The notes under the pieces were generated by a model that was not told the DNA's origin, searched no databases, and saw only the letters and a program-made list of their open reading frames with translations. Of a stretch of DNA of 64,000 bases, positions 1 to 9,007 are shown one piece after another. The stretch is taken from contig NZ_LDQA01000001.1 in NCBI RefSeq assembly GCF_001475935.1, positions 211,800 through 275,799 on the forward strand, read 5' to 3'. The stretch comes from Aureimonas ureilytica. GTDB taxonomy: Bacteria > Pseudomonadota > Alphaproteobacteria > Rhizobiales > Rhizobiaceae. Both the position numbers and the translations under genes were made by a program. Every line of letters starts with the position of its first letter. The first letter of the stretch is position 1.

Positions 1-158
1 TCTTCCAACATCTTGGTCGAGGTCTCGTAATTGCGCTTGGTGAAGTCACCGGTCTCGGCGGCGATCTGCTGGAAGCCCTTTGTCATCGCGGAGATCGACT
101 TGAGGACGTTGTCCATGGCTTCCTTGCTGGCCTGACCAGCGTCCGCATACATGTTCAT
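1..158 (-). CDS. Phasin family protein (partial, runs off the left edge)
   Basis: Only the N-terminal 52 or so codons are inside the window. The reading begins MNMYADAGQASKEAMDNVL and continues with a GFQQIAAE segment and a KRNYETSTKMLE segment, which is the usual helical pattern of phasin-2 proteins that coat polyhydroxyalkanoate granules or act as general amphipathic helical proteins. The ATG at 158 has a GGGAG Shine-Dalgarno eight bases upstream. The stop lies outside the window, so length and C-terminus cannot be judged. The family call is from recognised motif pattern only. Confidence 0.72.
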   Translation of the reverse strand, partial: MNMYADAGQASKEAMDNVLKSISAMTKGFQQIAAETGDFTKRNYETSTKMLE

Positions 159-466
159 TGCAATGCTCCCGTTTCCAACCCGTCACCGCAGTTCGCTGCA
201 GCGCATCCGAATATATTGCATCGCACAATGAATGCAAGCTGCAATCGGAGGTTTTGAGGAAAAAGGTGAAGCCTTCCGATTTCACATAAACTTTGAAGCG
301 AATGCCCTCATGCGATCACAAGGTTCCGGCAACCATAAACGGATTGGTAAGGCCCTCGGGCGTATCTTTCCTCCAGATGAGATCGCTACGCCACACTGTT
401 GGTAAGGGCTCGACTGCGAAGTCGAGTCGCGGCATCTCGACAATTGCAGAGACGAGAGAGCTGCCC

Positions 467-1918
467 ATGCTCAAGGCCCCTTCCCGGATCGATGTCTTCG
501 CCAAGTCGATTGGCTTGACGGCTGGATCCCTTCTCGTTGGCGCCACGCTCGTTCTACAGGCGCCCGCGGCGCACGCTCAGGCCAAGGACGACCGCTATTC
601 GGCGATCGTGATCGACGCCAACAACGGCAAGGTTCTCTTCTCCAAGAGCAGCGACGAACGCCGTTATCCCGCTTCGCTCACGAAGATGATGACCCTCTAT
701 ATGCTGTTCGATGCGTTGGAGAGTGGACGCGCGACGCTTTCCACCCCGATGAAGGTCTCGGCTTACGCCTCCGCTCGCCCGCCATCCAAGCTCGGGTTGA
801 AGCCCGGAACCACGATCTCGGTGGAGGAAGGCATTCTGGGTCTCGTCACGCGATCGGCCAATGACGCGGCCGTGGTGATCGGCGAGTTTCTCGGTGGCAC
901 GGAGAGCCAGTTCGCGGAGATGATGACGTCGAAGGCTCGCAAGCTGGGCATGACGCGGACGAATTTTCAGAACGCCAACGGCCTTCCCAATCCCGGCCAG
1001 ATGACGACCGCGCGCGACATGGCGACGCTCGGCATCGCCCTTCGTGAGCATTTCCCGCAATATTACAGCTACTTCAGCCGCCGTTCCTTCAACTTCCGTG
1101 GCCAGGTGATCGGCAATCACAACCGGCTTCTCGGGCGTGTTCAAGGTGTCGACGGCATTAAAACCGGCTATATCAACGCATCCGGCTTCAACCTCGTCAC
1201 CTCGGTCGTTCGCGGCAACAAGAAGCTGGTGGCGGTGGTCATGGGCGGGCGCACGGCCCGCTCGCGCGACGATCACATGGTCGAGCTCGTCAACAAATAT
1301 CTTCCTGACGTGAGCACGCGTGGCAGCGAGCCCTTGATCGCGGCCTATTCGCCGGCTGTTCGCGGTCCATCCGTATCGTCACACGTCGCCGAAGTCCCGC
1401 AGAGCGTCCCGTTGCCGACGCGCCGGGCCTCGTCCATCAACGAGCGCGTCGCGCAGGCTTACGGCTCCAACGCGGCCGGGGCGATGAACGCCATTACGGC
1501 GCCCGAACGATCCGCGATTGGCCGGGATGCGCTGCGAGCGGCCATGGGGCAGAAAGGTCAGGACAGTCTCGAAATTCCGACCTCGAATGCCTTGGCGGGG
1601 GCGCCGCGTCCGCGCGTGGCTGTTCCGGGAGCGTCCGTACCACCTGTGGCGACGGCATCCCTCGCCTCTTCGGGCTGGATCGTTCAGATCGCGGCCACGC
1701 CGGCCGAGTCGACCGCGTTGGATATTCTCGCCGAAGCCAAGCAGCGTGGCGGGTCGGCGCTCGCCCGCGCCAAGCCGTTCACGGAAGCGGTCGCCAGCGG
1801 TTCGCAGACCCTCTACCGAGCGCGCTTTGCGGGCTTCGACACGAAAGCCGCCGCCAACGCGGCCTGTGACGTTCTGAAGGCTCGCTCCTACGCCTGCTAT
1901 GCAATCGGCGCTGATTGA
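467..1918 (+). CDS. D-alanyl-D-alanine carboxypeptidase (PBP5/6-like) with C-terminal SPOR domain
   Basis: This is a secreted peptidoglycan D,D-carboxypeptidase that would trim the terminal D-Ala from pentapeptide stems. I start it at the internal ATG 467 because a typical Sec signal peptide (hydrophobic core ending APAAHAQA) begins there and a GAGAG lies upstream; the open frame extends 58 codons further with no signal-like sequence. The three penicillin-binding motifs are present: SLTK (Ser70, Lys73), SAN (130-132) and KTG (232-234). After a Pro/Ser/Ala-rich linker, about the last 75 residues (from GWIVQIAATPAES) look like a SPOR domain, which binds denuded septal glycan and suggests recruitment to division sites. 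The fusion is known in Rhizobiales. Confidence 0.93.
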   Translation: MLKAPSRIDVFAKSIGLTAGSLLVGATLVLQAPAAHAQAKDDRYSAIVIDANNGKVLFSKSSDERRYPASLTKMMTLYMLFDALESGRATLSTPMKVSAYASARPPSKLGLKPGTTISVEEGILGLVTRSANDAAVVIGEFLGGTESQFAEMMTSKARKLGMTRTNFQNANGLPNPGQMTTARDMATLGIALREHFPQYYSYFSRRSFNFRGQVIGNHNRLLGRVQGVDGIKTGYINASGFNLVTSVVRGNKKLVAVVMGGRTARSRDDHMVELVNKYLPDVSTRGSEPLIAAYSPAVRGPSVSSHVAEVPQSVPLPTRRASSINERVAQAYGSNAAGAMNAITAPERSAIGRDALRAAMGQKGQDSLEIPTSNALAGAPRPRVAVPGASVPPVATASLASSGWIVQIAATPAESTALDILAEAKQRGGSALARAKPFTEAVASGSQTLYRARFAGFDTKAAANAACDVLKARSYACYAIGAD

Positions 1919-2018
1919 TCAACGCTGAACCGGCTCGGCCGCGATCCGTATTGGTTTCGCAGTCGATCGCTCACCTTATTTCGCCCGCCAGTTTGTTACG
2001 AGTCAGTTCGAGGTTCCC

Positions 2019-2303
2019 ATGTCGGTTGAGCAGGAAATCCTTGGTTACACGTCCGCCGGGGAAAAGGCCTCGAACGTGTCTTCGATCGGTCTTCACCCGC
2101 TCCAGCAAGCCGCCTCGCGTCTGGGCGACTATCGCGACGGCAAGACGCGGGTTCGCGCGAAGGACTTGGTGGGGCTACTTCTGTGCCATGGCGCTCGGGC
2201 TTGGCGCGCCGCGCAGCCCGAAGGCCTAATCTACCTCAAGGTCGACGGACCTGCCGGCACTCCAGCGGTGCGCATCTCCTGTGGGCGCAGCCCGCGCGGT
2301 TGA
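2019..2303 (+). CDS. Hypothetical small protein
   Basis: A 94-residue frame preceded by GAGG five bases before the ATG, lying between the carboxypeptidase and DUF1489 genes. Codon use is similar to its neighbours, with G/C-ending codons common. It has no signal peptide or membrane segment and I recognise no family. The C-terminal residues are Arg/Gly/Pro-rich, so the true protein could be shorter or the frame damaged. It could also be spurious. Confidence 0.4.
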   Translation: MSVEQEILGYTSAGEKASNVSSIGLHPLQQAASRLGDYRDGKTRVRAKDLVGLLLCHGARAWRAAQPEGLIYLKVDGPAGTPAVRISCGRSPRG

Positions 2304-2361
2304 GATCTGGTAAACGAAGCTTCCAGTTGATCCCGCGCGGATTTGGCATCGGCTCTTCCCC

Positions 2362-2793
2362 TCAGAGCAGGCCGAGATCGGCCAACTCGCGTTGAAGCTG
2401 CTGGGGAAGACCTACGCCCTCCTCGGCCTCTCGGTCGGCCGGCGCATCGTCCGAGACGAGATAGCGCCAGCCCTGAAAGGCGCGCCTGGGCTGCCATTGC
2501 GTGGCGATGAACTCGGGCCTGAGAACGATCCGGCAACGCTCGATCCCGTCCTCGGCGGTGAATGGGTCGAACCGCAAGACGGGCTGACGAACCTGAACCT
2601 GCCCGCGAATGACCCAGTATAGGGAGCCGCCCGCGACAATGTCATCGGCGCGTTTGGGCATAACTCGGGTGACGTGGAATTGCTCTTCTGGCTGGCCAGC
2701 GAGACGCTGAGCCAGCAGACGATGTTCGACATGCGTCTGGAGGTCCTCGATTGTCTCGACCCCGACGCAGAGCTTGATCATATGAAGCGGCAT
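2362..2793 (-). CDS. DUF1489 family protein
   Basis: A 143-residue protein starting MPLHMIKLCVG, the characteristic opening of alphaproteobacterial DUF1489 proteins. The function is unknown. The ATG at 2793 follows a GGAGG motif; the open frame extends 19 codons upstream but without a ribosome site. Conserved-looking elements include VETIEDL and a VRQPVLRFDPF segment. It runs divergently from the DUF599 gene about 110 bases away. Confidence 0.82.
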   Translation of the reverse strand: MPLHMIKLCVGVETIEDLQTHVEHRLLAQRLAGQPEEQFHVTRVMPKRADDIVAGGSLYWVIRGQVQVRQPVLRFDPFTAEDGIERCRIVLRPEFIATQWQPRRAFQGWRYLVSDDAPADREAEEGVGLPQQLQRELADLGLL

Positions 2794-2902
2794 GAAACCT
2801 CCATCCGCCTGACAATCGATCAGGTCAAGACCGCCTGACGTCGCTCCCACAACATGCTAGGGGGCAAGCGCTGCCACCCTTCTTCAGCGTCGGATCTCCG
2901 CC

Positions 2903-3616
2903 ATGCCGTTCCAGCAGATCTTCGATGTCGAGAATCTCCTGGCGCTCGTCACCTTCAGTCTGGGCTGGGCCATCTACTCTTTCGCGGTGGACGGCACCGC
3001 TCTCTCCAGCCATGGCCTCAGCCGCCGGATGAACAGCCAGCGCGAGATCTGGATGTGGACGATGCTGAAGCGCGATCTGCGCATGATCGACACGGCCATC
3101 ATGACCGGGCTCCAGCAAGGCACGGGCTTTTTCGCTTCGGCCTGTATTTTCGCCATTGGCGGATGTTTCGCTTTGATCGGTGCGGCCGATCATATCGCCT
3201 CTGTCGTCACAGACCTTCCGCTGGAAGGCAATTTCGACCGGGCGCTTCTGGAAACGAAGCTTCTCGGCCTCGTCACGATCTTCATCTTCGCCTTCTTCAA
3301 ATTCGGCTGGGCCTATCGCCTGTTCAATTACTGCACGATCCTGATCGGCGCCGTTCCGATGGCGCGGGAGGCCGAGGCGGATCAGGACGCGGCCGAGCGG
3401 GCTGTGCGTCGCGCGATCCGCATGAACCAGATCGCGGCTCGCCACTTCAATTCCGGACTCAGGGCGATCTTTTTTGGCATGGCCTATCTTGGCTGGTTTC
3501 TAGGCCCGAAAGTGCTGATGGTAACGACGACGATCGTCATCCTGATTCTAGCCCGACGCCAGTTCTTCTCGGAAGCGAACGATTGCCTCGCCCCTGACTC
3601 GGAGGAACCTCGATGA
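2903..3616 (+). CDS. DUF599 family integral membrane protein
   Basis: A 237-residue protein with four or so hydrophobic segments (around residues 12-32, 75-95, 112-140 and 190-212). The pattern, with an early LGWAIYSF helix, a cytoplasmic loop with MNSQREIWM, and a KFGWAYRLFNY motif, matches DUF599 inner-membrane proteins, which have no assigned role. Its stop overlaps the next ATG by four bases (ATGA), so the two genes are probably translationally coupled. Confidence 0.82.
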   Translation: MPFQQIFDVENLLALVTFSLGWAIYSFAVDGTALSSHGLSRRMNSQREIWMWTMLKRDLRMIDTAIMTGLQQGTGFFASACIFAIGGCFALIGAADHIASVVTDLPLEGNFDRALLETKLLGLVTIFIFAFFKFGWAYRLFNYCTILIGAVPMAREAEADQDAAERAVRRAIRMNQIAARHFNSGLRAIFFGMAYLGWFLGPKVLMVTTTIVILILARRQFFSEANDCLAPDSEEPR

Positions 3617-3876
3617 TTTCGAAAGAAGCCATCCAACAGGCCATCGCGTCGGCGGTGATGGAGCGAGGCGCAGGCAAGACCGTCTGCCCCTCGGAAATCG
3701 CGCGCAGCCTCGCAGGATCGGATGAAAAGGTCTGGCGTCTGATGATGAACCCGATCCGGGCGGAGGCGGTCAGAATGGCGAAGGCCGGCGACGTTCGCAT
3801 CCTGCGTAAGGGACGGCCGGTGGATCCAGACGATTTCAAGGGGATCTACAGATTGGCCTTACCGGATGGCGCGTGA
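3613..3876 (+). CDS. DUF3253 family protein
   Basis: An 87-residue soluble protein. The segments TVCPSEIARSL, VWRLMMNPIRAEAVRMAKAG and the C-terminal DFKGIYRLAL are typical of DUF3253, a small winged-helix-like family of unknown role. The start overlaps the end of the DUF599 gene by four bases. Its 3' end overlaps the convergent YdcF-type gene by 31 bases. Confidence 0.85.
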   Translation: MISKEAIQQAIASAVMERGAGKTVCPSEIARSLAGSDEKVWRLMMNPIRAEAVRMAKAGDVRILRKGRPVDPDDFKGIYRLALPDGA

Positions 3877-4664
3877 GGCGCTGGGATCCAGGCATCTGTC
3901 TTCCCCGTCAGATAATAGGCGAATAGGCCCAGATATTCGCGTATCGCAAAATGCACCTTTTCCAAATTGCGGACCGTGGCTGTAGAAGGCCGGTAGATCA
4001 TGTCGCCGCCCGGTGTCTGGTAGTCAGTCGGATATGGGATGATGTCGAAGCCGGCTGTGCGGAAACAGCCAACCGACCGAGGCATATGAGCCGCCGAGGT
4101 GACGAGCAACCAGGTCTCACCTGGCTGCGGCGAGGCCAACTCCTTTGAAAAGCGCGCATTCTCGATCGTGTTGCGGGAACGGTCCTCCAGAATGAGGCGT
4201 TCGGGCGCAAGCCCGAGTTGGGAAAACAGTTTATGGGCAACCGAGGACTCGGTCACATCCTCCTCGAACATCGCCGCGGCCCCGCCGCTGAAGATCACTT
4301 TGGCGTCCGGGTAGAGGCGAGATAGAGCGAGTGTCGTCGTGATGCGGTCAGCCGCGTCGTTGAGCTCCGGCTCGCCGCGTGTTCGGGCGACGAGCGTATC
4401 GAACGAGCCGCCGAGAACCACGATGCCGGTCACGCGCTCGGGCAATACCGGCTTGGGAAATCGGTTCTCAAGCGGAGCCAGCATGAGGAGCCCGAGTGGC
4501 GACAGGCTGAAAATCGCGAGACTCGCGAATCCGATCGCCAGAAGCGTGATGCCGGTTCGCGGCAGCTTCAGAGCGAGACAGAGAAAGCCGACACCGAAAG
4601 CCAGCAGGATGGCGACAAGGGGCTGGACGAGATACCAGCCCAGTTTGGAAACCGCGAAGAACAT
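3846..4664 (-). CDS. YdcF/SanA/ElyC family membrane protein (DUF218)
   Basis: A 272-residue protein with two N-terminal membrane helices (about residues 8-30 and 36-60) followed by a periplasmic DUF218 domain. The domain shows the GIVVLGGSFD strand, the KVIFSGGAA segment, the LEDRSRNTIENA motif and LLVTSAAHMPRS, all typical of the family linked to envelope and peptidoglycan precursor metabolism. I chose the ATG at 4664 because the upstream extension is Arg-rich and not membrane-like. The gene is convergent with DUF3253. Confidence 0.85.
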   Translation of the reverse strand: MFFAVSKLGWYLVQPLVAILLAFGVGFLCLALKLPRTGITLLAIGFASLAIFSLSPLGLLMLAPLENRFPKPVLPERVTGIVVLGGSFDTLVARTRGEPELNDAADRITTTLALSRLYPDAKVIFSGGAAAMFEEDVTESSVAHKLFSQLGLAPERLILEDRSRNTIENARFSKELASPQPGETWLLVTSAAHMPRSVGCFRTAGFDIIPYPTDYQTPGGDMIYRPSTATVRNLEKVHFAIREYLGLFAYYLTGKTDAWIPAPHAPSGKANL

Positions 4665-4744
4665 GGGTCGGTTGAAACCTTTCAGCGTCAACGCAAGGAC
4701 GGCATAGGCATCGACGCGCCGCCCGCGATGCGATCCTGCGCGTG

Positions 4745-5575
4745 TCAGATCCGATCCCAAGCCGGTGCGAAGCTGGGATTCACCAATCGCTTGCGCTGCT
4801 GCGTCATCGCGTTCAAGGATTGGCGGTCGGTATCGGACAGCTCGAATGAGAAGACGTCGAAATTTTCTTGTAGGCGCTCTTCATTCGATGTTCGAGGAAT
4901 GGCCCCCACGCGAGGCTGATCGAGTTCCCAACGCAAGATGACTTGAGCAGGGGTCCGCCCGAGCCTGTTCGCGATACCCGTGACGGTCGGATGCTGGAGC
5001 AACTCGCCTCCTTGGCCGATCGGCGAGTAGGCTATCAGCGCCATGTCATTGCGTTCGCAGGCGTGCAGGATCGCCTCCTGGGACAGGAGCGGATGATATT
5101 CGACCTGATTGCAGACGAGCGGAGCCGAGCTCATCGCCGCGGCATCATCCATCAGGGTGCTGGGGAAGTTCGCGACGCCGATATGACGCGTCAGTCCCTT
5201 CTCCTTCGCCTCGTTCAGCGCGCCGATGGAATCCTCCAGCGGGATGGCTGCGTTCGGCCAGTGGATCAGCAGGAGATCGACGGGCCCGACATCCAGCGCT
5301 TCGACAGCCTCGGCGGCCGACTGCGCGAGTCGATCCGCGCCAATATCTTCGAACCAGACCTTCGTGGTCACGAACGCTTCGCTGCGCGCGAGACCGCTGT
5401 TTCGAATGCCCTGCCCGACCTCGCGCTCGTTGCCATACATTCGCGCGGTATCGATATGCCGATAACCGGCTTCGATCGCTTTCTCCACCATTCGGACGCA
5501 AAGATCGCCGGTGAGTTTGTAGGTTCCAAATCCCAGGGCGGGAATACGAGCGCCCGATGCTTCGATCATCTTCAT
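4745..5575 (-). CDS. Aldo/keto reductase (2,5-diketo-D-gluconate reductase type)
   Basis: A 276-residue NADPH-dependent aldo/keto reductase of the TIM-barrel fold. The LGFGTYKLTGD start, the YRHIDTARMYGNEREVG motif containing the catalytic Asp and Tyr, the KVWFEDIGADR strand with the catalytic Lys, the LLLIHWP motif with the catalytic His, and the C-terminal GAIPRTSN NADPH site are all present. The ATG at 5575 gives the usual family length; the open frame extends another 64 codons without similarity. The substrate cannot be read from sequence; DkgB-like methylglyoxal or diketogluconate reduction is a family guess. Confidence 0.9.
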   Translation of the reverse strand: MKMIEASGARIPALGFGTYKLTGDLCVRMVEKAIEAGYRHIDTARMYGNEREVGQGIRNSGLARSEAFVTTKVWFEDIGADRLAQSAAEAVEALDVGPVDLLLIHWPNAAIPLEDSIGALNEAKEKGLTRHIGVANFPSTLMDDAAAMSSAPLVCNQVEYHPLLSQEAILHACERNDMALIAYSPIGQGGELLQHPTVTGIANRLGRTPAQVILRWELDQPRVGAIPRTSNEERLQENFDVFSFELSDTDRQSLNAMTQQRKRLVNPSFAPAWDRI

Positions 5576-5672
5576 GCGTGGATCTCTTTCGGCGTCAGGC
5601 TGTCCCCTATGCGGGTCGCCTTTGATCTTGGATTGAGATAGGCGAAACGGGCAGCGAACCAGTGGAAGCGTC

Positions 5673-6626
5673 ATGACGACATCGCAAAACAGAGCGATCG
5701 GCCGGATCGAATGTCTCGACGTGGCGCGCGGCTGCGCGCTCATCGCGATGCTCGTGTACCATTTCACGTGGGATCTGGAGTTTTTCGGTTATCTGCCGCC
5801 AGGCTATGCTCAGGTGGGGGGCTGGAAGCTTTTCGCCCGAGCGATCGCCTCCAGCTTCCTGATCCTCGTTGGCGTCGGTCTCGTGCTGGCCCATGGCGAG
5901 GGCATTCGCTGGCCATCGTTTCGCAAACGCTGTCTTCAGATCGCTGCGGGTGCAGCCGCCATCACAGCGGCCACGCTGGCCTTCACGCCGCAAGGCTTCG
6001 TGTTTTTCGGCATCCTTCATCTCATCGCGTTAGGAAGCCTGCTGGCGCTCGCCTTTCTGCGTCTGCCCTTCTGGCTGACAGCAGCCTCAGCCGCACTTGT
6101 CATCGCCGTCTCATTCGCTTTCACGACGCCTTGGACGGACAGTCGATGGTTGGCGTGGATCGGCTTCTCCGAGCATCCCCCGCTTTCCAACGATTTCGTT
6201 CCTCTGTTTCCCTGGTTCGGGCCGATCCTGATCGGCATGGCGATCGCGCAGGCTTTCGCTCGGTTCGGCATCTGGAAGAAGCTGGGAGGCTTGAATGGCG
6301 TGTTTCGCCCCTTATGGCCCCTTTCGACGCTCGGGCGACATTCCCTTCTGTTCTATCTCCTGCACCAGCCGATTTCGATCGGTGTGGTCGCTGCCGCTGC
6401 TTTCATCGCCCCGCCGGATCAGACGGCGGCCTTTCAGCAAAGCTGCCGCCAGACCTGCGAGAGAGACCGGGATGCCAGTTTCTGTGTGGCTTATTGCGGA
6501 TGCGTGCAAAAAAAGCTCGAAGAAGCCGAACTGCTGGATCGTCTTCTCCGGAGCCAGTTGACTGAAGTGGAAACGGGGCGCGTCAGCGAAACCGTCAATT
6601 ATTGCTCGTTCAACGCTCAGCCATAG
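5673..6626 (+). CDS. DUF1624 / heparan-alpha-glucosaminide N-acetyltransferase-like membrane protein
   Basis: A 317-residue protein with about seven hydrophobic helices. It opens RIECLDVARGCALIAMLVYH, the signature of the DUF1624 (YeiB/HGSNAT-like) acyltransferase families, where the Asp and the later His are conserved. A LLFYLLHQP motif near residue 230 is also typical. The C-terminal 80 residues are soluble and Cys-containing (QSCRQTCERD, FCVAYCGCVQKK), a tail seen in rhizobial members. It is divergent from the aldo/keto reductase gene. Confidence 0.85.
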   Translation: MTTSQNRAIGRIECLDVARGCALIAMLVYHFTWDLEFFGYLPPGYAQVGGWKLFARAIASSFLILVGVGLVLAHGEGIRWPSFRKRCLQIAAGAAAITAATLAFTPQGFVFFGILHLIALGSLLALAFLRLPFWLTAASAALVIAVSFAFTTPWTDSRWLAWIGFSEHPPLSNDFVPLFPWFGPILIGMAIAQAFARFGIWKKLGGLNGVFRPLWPLSTLGRHSLLFYLLHQPISIGVVAAAAFIAPPDQTAAFQQSCRQTCERDRDASFCVAYCGCVQKKLEEAELLDRLLRSQLTEVETGRVSETVNYCSFNAQP

Positions 6627-6660
6627 CGCGCAACGCCCGCAGCCGCGCGGGTGCACAAAC

Positions 6661-7053
6661 TCAGCTGGAGGGAGAAATGCCGAGTTCGGCCATACGCGTC
6701 AGGCAGGCTTCTTCCGCATGATCCAGTTCGGCCAGCAAATCATCGATGTCGCGTCGCTTCTGTTCGAGTTCCGAGCGCTTGTCTGCCACACGCTTGACGA
6801 TCGCCCGCAACTGTCCCGCTTCGCCGGGCGGCGTCTTGTACATCCCCATGATCTCGCGGATCTCCGCGATCGAAAATCCGAGGCGCTTTCCGCGCAGGAT
6901 CATGCGCAAAAGATGACGATCCGAATGGCGAAACAGACGCGTGCGCCCGCGCCGGATCGGCGCGATCAGCCCTTCGTCCTCGTAGAAACGGATCGTCCTC
7001 GTCGAGATGTCGAACTCGCGAGTCAGCTCCGTGATCGTATAATAATCGCGCAT
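6661..7053 (-). CDS. MerR family transcriptional regulator (LiuR-like)
   Basis: A 130-residue regulator. The N-terminal winged helix-turn-helix reads YTITELTREFDISTRTIRFY followed by EDEGLIAPIRRGRTRLF, diagnostic of MerR proteins. A coiled coil follows (about residues 85-115) and the short C-terminus lacks an obvious metal-binding cysteine cluster; only one Cys is present. It resembles regulators of branched-chain amino acid or fatty acid catabolism (LiuR type), but no target operon is adjacent. Confidence 0.88.
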   Translation of the reverse strand: MRDYYTITELTREFDISTRTIRFYEDEGLIAPIRRGRTRLFRHSDRHLLRMILRGKRLGFSIAEIREIMGMYKTPPGEAGQLRAIVKRVADKRSELEQKRRDIDDLLAELDHAEEACLTRMAELGISPSS

Positions 7054-7180
7054 GAAAATCGTCCGAATGAACTCCTTGTCTGACGTGGGGACGCGGCCGA
7101 GTCAATCCGCAGGCCCCGTGTCAAGCCGCTGTGTTCGGCCCGATTGAGCGCACTTCCGTTAGAGACGTCTTGCGGTCCGA

Positions 7181-7921
7181 TCAATCGTCGAGATGAAGGA
7201 AGGTCGGGTCGAACTGACCGAGACCGGCCAGCCGATCCCAATCCAGAATGTCGATGCGACCACGATCCCAGACCACAAGACCCTCCGCACGAAGCAGTTG
7301 CATGGATCGGTTCACGCTCACGATGCTGAGCCCGAGAACTTGACCCACCATTTCCTGTGTCATCGCAAAGGGAAAGCCGGAAGCGTCGGTCAGCCCAACC
7401 GCATCGAAGCGGCACCACATCTCGCAGATGAAATGTGCCAGCCGCTCGGTCGATCCAAGGCGCGCGTTGCGCACGATGATGGCGCGATAGAGAGCCGCGT
7501 CGATCAGCGTCTCACGCCAAAACCGAGCAGTCAGATCCTTGGATCGTTCAAGCGTGCGCAAAATGGCATCGTGGCTGATGAACGCCACCCTACAAGGGGA
7601 GACGGTTCCGATATAGTGATCCATCTGCTTGAGATGGAGACTTTGGAGGTCCGGCATATCACCGGGAATATGAACGGACTGGATCTGCCGTTCGCCGCCC
7701 TGCGTGAAGTTGGAGCGAATGATCAGACCATCGATCAGCAGGCAGCATCGGTTCGGCCGATCTCCCTCTTTGAGGAAGTCGGTCTTTGCGGGAATGTCGA
7801 CAACATCCCAATGCAAACGCGACAGCATCACCTCGTCCATCGTGCTGAGGGAGCCTGCGGCGCGCAACCGTCTCGCCAGCATATCATTGGCATCATCGGA
7901 TCGACTGATTACGGTACTCAC
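7181..7921 (-). CDS. Crp/Fnr family transcriptional regulator
   Basis: A 246-residue regulator with an N-terminal cyclic-nucleotide-binding-like beta barrel (about residues 25-140) and a C-terminal HTH (about 155-225). The HTH reads FAMTQEMVGQVLGLSIVSVNRSMQLLRAEGLV, shown here as two blocks: FAMTQEMVGQVLGLS and VNRSMQLLRAEGLV. No four-cysteine cluster like FNR is visible, so it is not an iron-sulphur sensor of that type. An 8-bp inverted repeat lies about 115 bases upstream of the start and may be an operator. Confidence 0.9.
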   Translation of the reverse strand: MSTVISRSDDANDMLARRLRAAGSLSTMDEVMLSRLHWDVVDIPAKTDFLKEGDRPNRCCLLIDGLIIRSNFTQGGERQIQSVHIPGDMPDLQSLHLKQMDHYIGTVSPCRVAFISHDAILRTLERSKDLTARFWRETLIDAALYRAIIVRNARLGSTERLAHFICEMWCRFDAVGLTDASGFPFAMTQEMVGQVLGLSIVSVNRSMQLLRAEGLVVWDRGRIDILDWDRLAGLGQFDPTFLHLDD

Positions 7922-8036
7922 GTTCTCGCCCCCATCTGATTTTCTCCGCTCTCGCGGCGAGCTGGTAGCAGAGGACTCGCCCTGCCAGATCCGTTTGCCG
8001 GAGCATCTAGGAACATCGTCTGGCCTCTAAACGGCA

Positions 8037-8060
8037 GACGTGTCCCGTAGGCGACACGTC
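8037..8060. promoter_or_regulatory. Inverted repeat upstream of the Crp/Fnr-type regulator
   Basis: Perfect 8-bp arms GACGTGTC and GACACGTC with an 8-base spacer. It sits in the 270-bp gap between the regulator start and the transposase remnant. It may be a regulator binding site, but nothing in the sequence proves that. Confidence 0.35.
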
Positions 8061-8191
8061 CGCTATTCCAACGGATTACATGTCCGCTCGAAACCCAAAT
8101 GGAAGGCAGGTGACATGGAGTTTCGTAAAGCGACCTATATGATAGGCAGGCCGAACAGATAATTTCTAATGTCCGGAACGACCTGACAGGA

Positions 8192-8700
8192 TCAGGGGGC
8201 TTGTCGGGCCGCAATGAACTCGCGCGGTGAGAGAGTACCGAGCGACGTTTGCGGGTGAGCGGTACGGTAGAGTTCGCACCACATCGGCAGCACGTCGATA
8301 ACGGTTCGAGCATTCAGAAGGCACGAGACGGGGACATGGTCGCGCTTGATCATGCGCGCGAGGGCTCTGGCCATGCCGTTGAACTGCAAGTTCTCCAAGG
8401 GCGTGATCCCAAGGTCCAGTTCGACGTTGCGCGCCGGCCGCTTTGTTTCGCCGTCGATAGGGTCCGAGCCGTCGCCGCTGAGCCATTCGAATCGTCTGTG
8501 GTAGGTGGTTCAAGCGGCCGAAGCGCGCTTTCACGGCTCAAAGCATGAGATCCCGGATGTCCTCGCCGGTGATGCCTTCCATGGTGGCGACGAAGCCGAT
8601 GCTTTCGCGGTTGCAGCAGTCCAATGCCAAAGTCCACGCGAGCCCTCTCTTCCTTGTCGCAGCCGATTTCGAAGTCATCCGAGCAGTGAGACAGCGAAGG
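8192..8700 (-). pseudogene. IS3-family transposase OrfB remnant, several frameshifts
   Basis: Pieces of an IS3-type DDE transposase are spread over different frames on the minus strand. From 5' to 3' they are CSDDFEIGCDKEE (near 8690), LDCCNRESIGFVATMEGI with GEDIRDLML, KARFGRLNHLPQTI, and the C-terminal part starting LENLQFNGMARAL with KRDHVPVS and the ending SPREFIAARQA. The order is that of the intact integrase core of IS3 OrfB (family knowledge), but the DNG and SPQSNGMAE blocks are disrupted and no frame spans the whole. No orfA or clear terminal inverted repeats are visible. It is a dead remnant next to tRNA-Ser. Confidence 0.8.
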
Positions 8701-8904
8701 CGCCACCAGTTCGAGCCCGCCGGGAAACGAAGGTTTAAGTGGTCCAAGGTCATGCGCCCACCGTGACGGCATCCGTCGGGATTGCCTGAGTCAACCACCA
8801 GACCTCTCGGCTCCGTCAAAGATGAGTCGTCGCGATGCCCGCCGCCTGTAACATCAGGCGGGTCTTGAACCATAAAATACGCAACAAAATTAATGGCTCA
8901 GTAG

Positions 8905-8994
8905 TGGCGGATGGGGTGAGATTCGAACTCACGGTACGGTTCGCCGCACGGCGGTTTTCAAGACCGCTGCCTTAAACCACTCGGCCACCCATCC
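8905..8994 (-). tRNA. tRNA-Ser (anticodon TGA)
   Basis: A 90-base class II tRNA with encoded CCA. The acceptor arms GGATGGG and CCCATCC pair perfectly, the discriminator is G, the anticodon loop is CTTGAAA (anticodon TGA, reads UCA codons), a long variable arm is present, and the T arm carries GTTCGAATC. Confidence 0.96.
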
Positions 8995-9007
8995 GATGCT
9001 GGCTTGT

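Noticed and set aside
554..1276. A 240-residue minus-strand frame
   Set aside because: It is antisense to the D,D-carboxypeptidase gene, whose catalytic motifs are clear; the frame is Arg/His-rich shadow sequence.
8350..8873. Separate short minus-strand genes near the IS remnant
   Set aside because: They are pieces of one transposase in shifted frames, so they are given as a single pseudogene.
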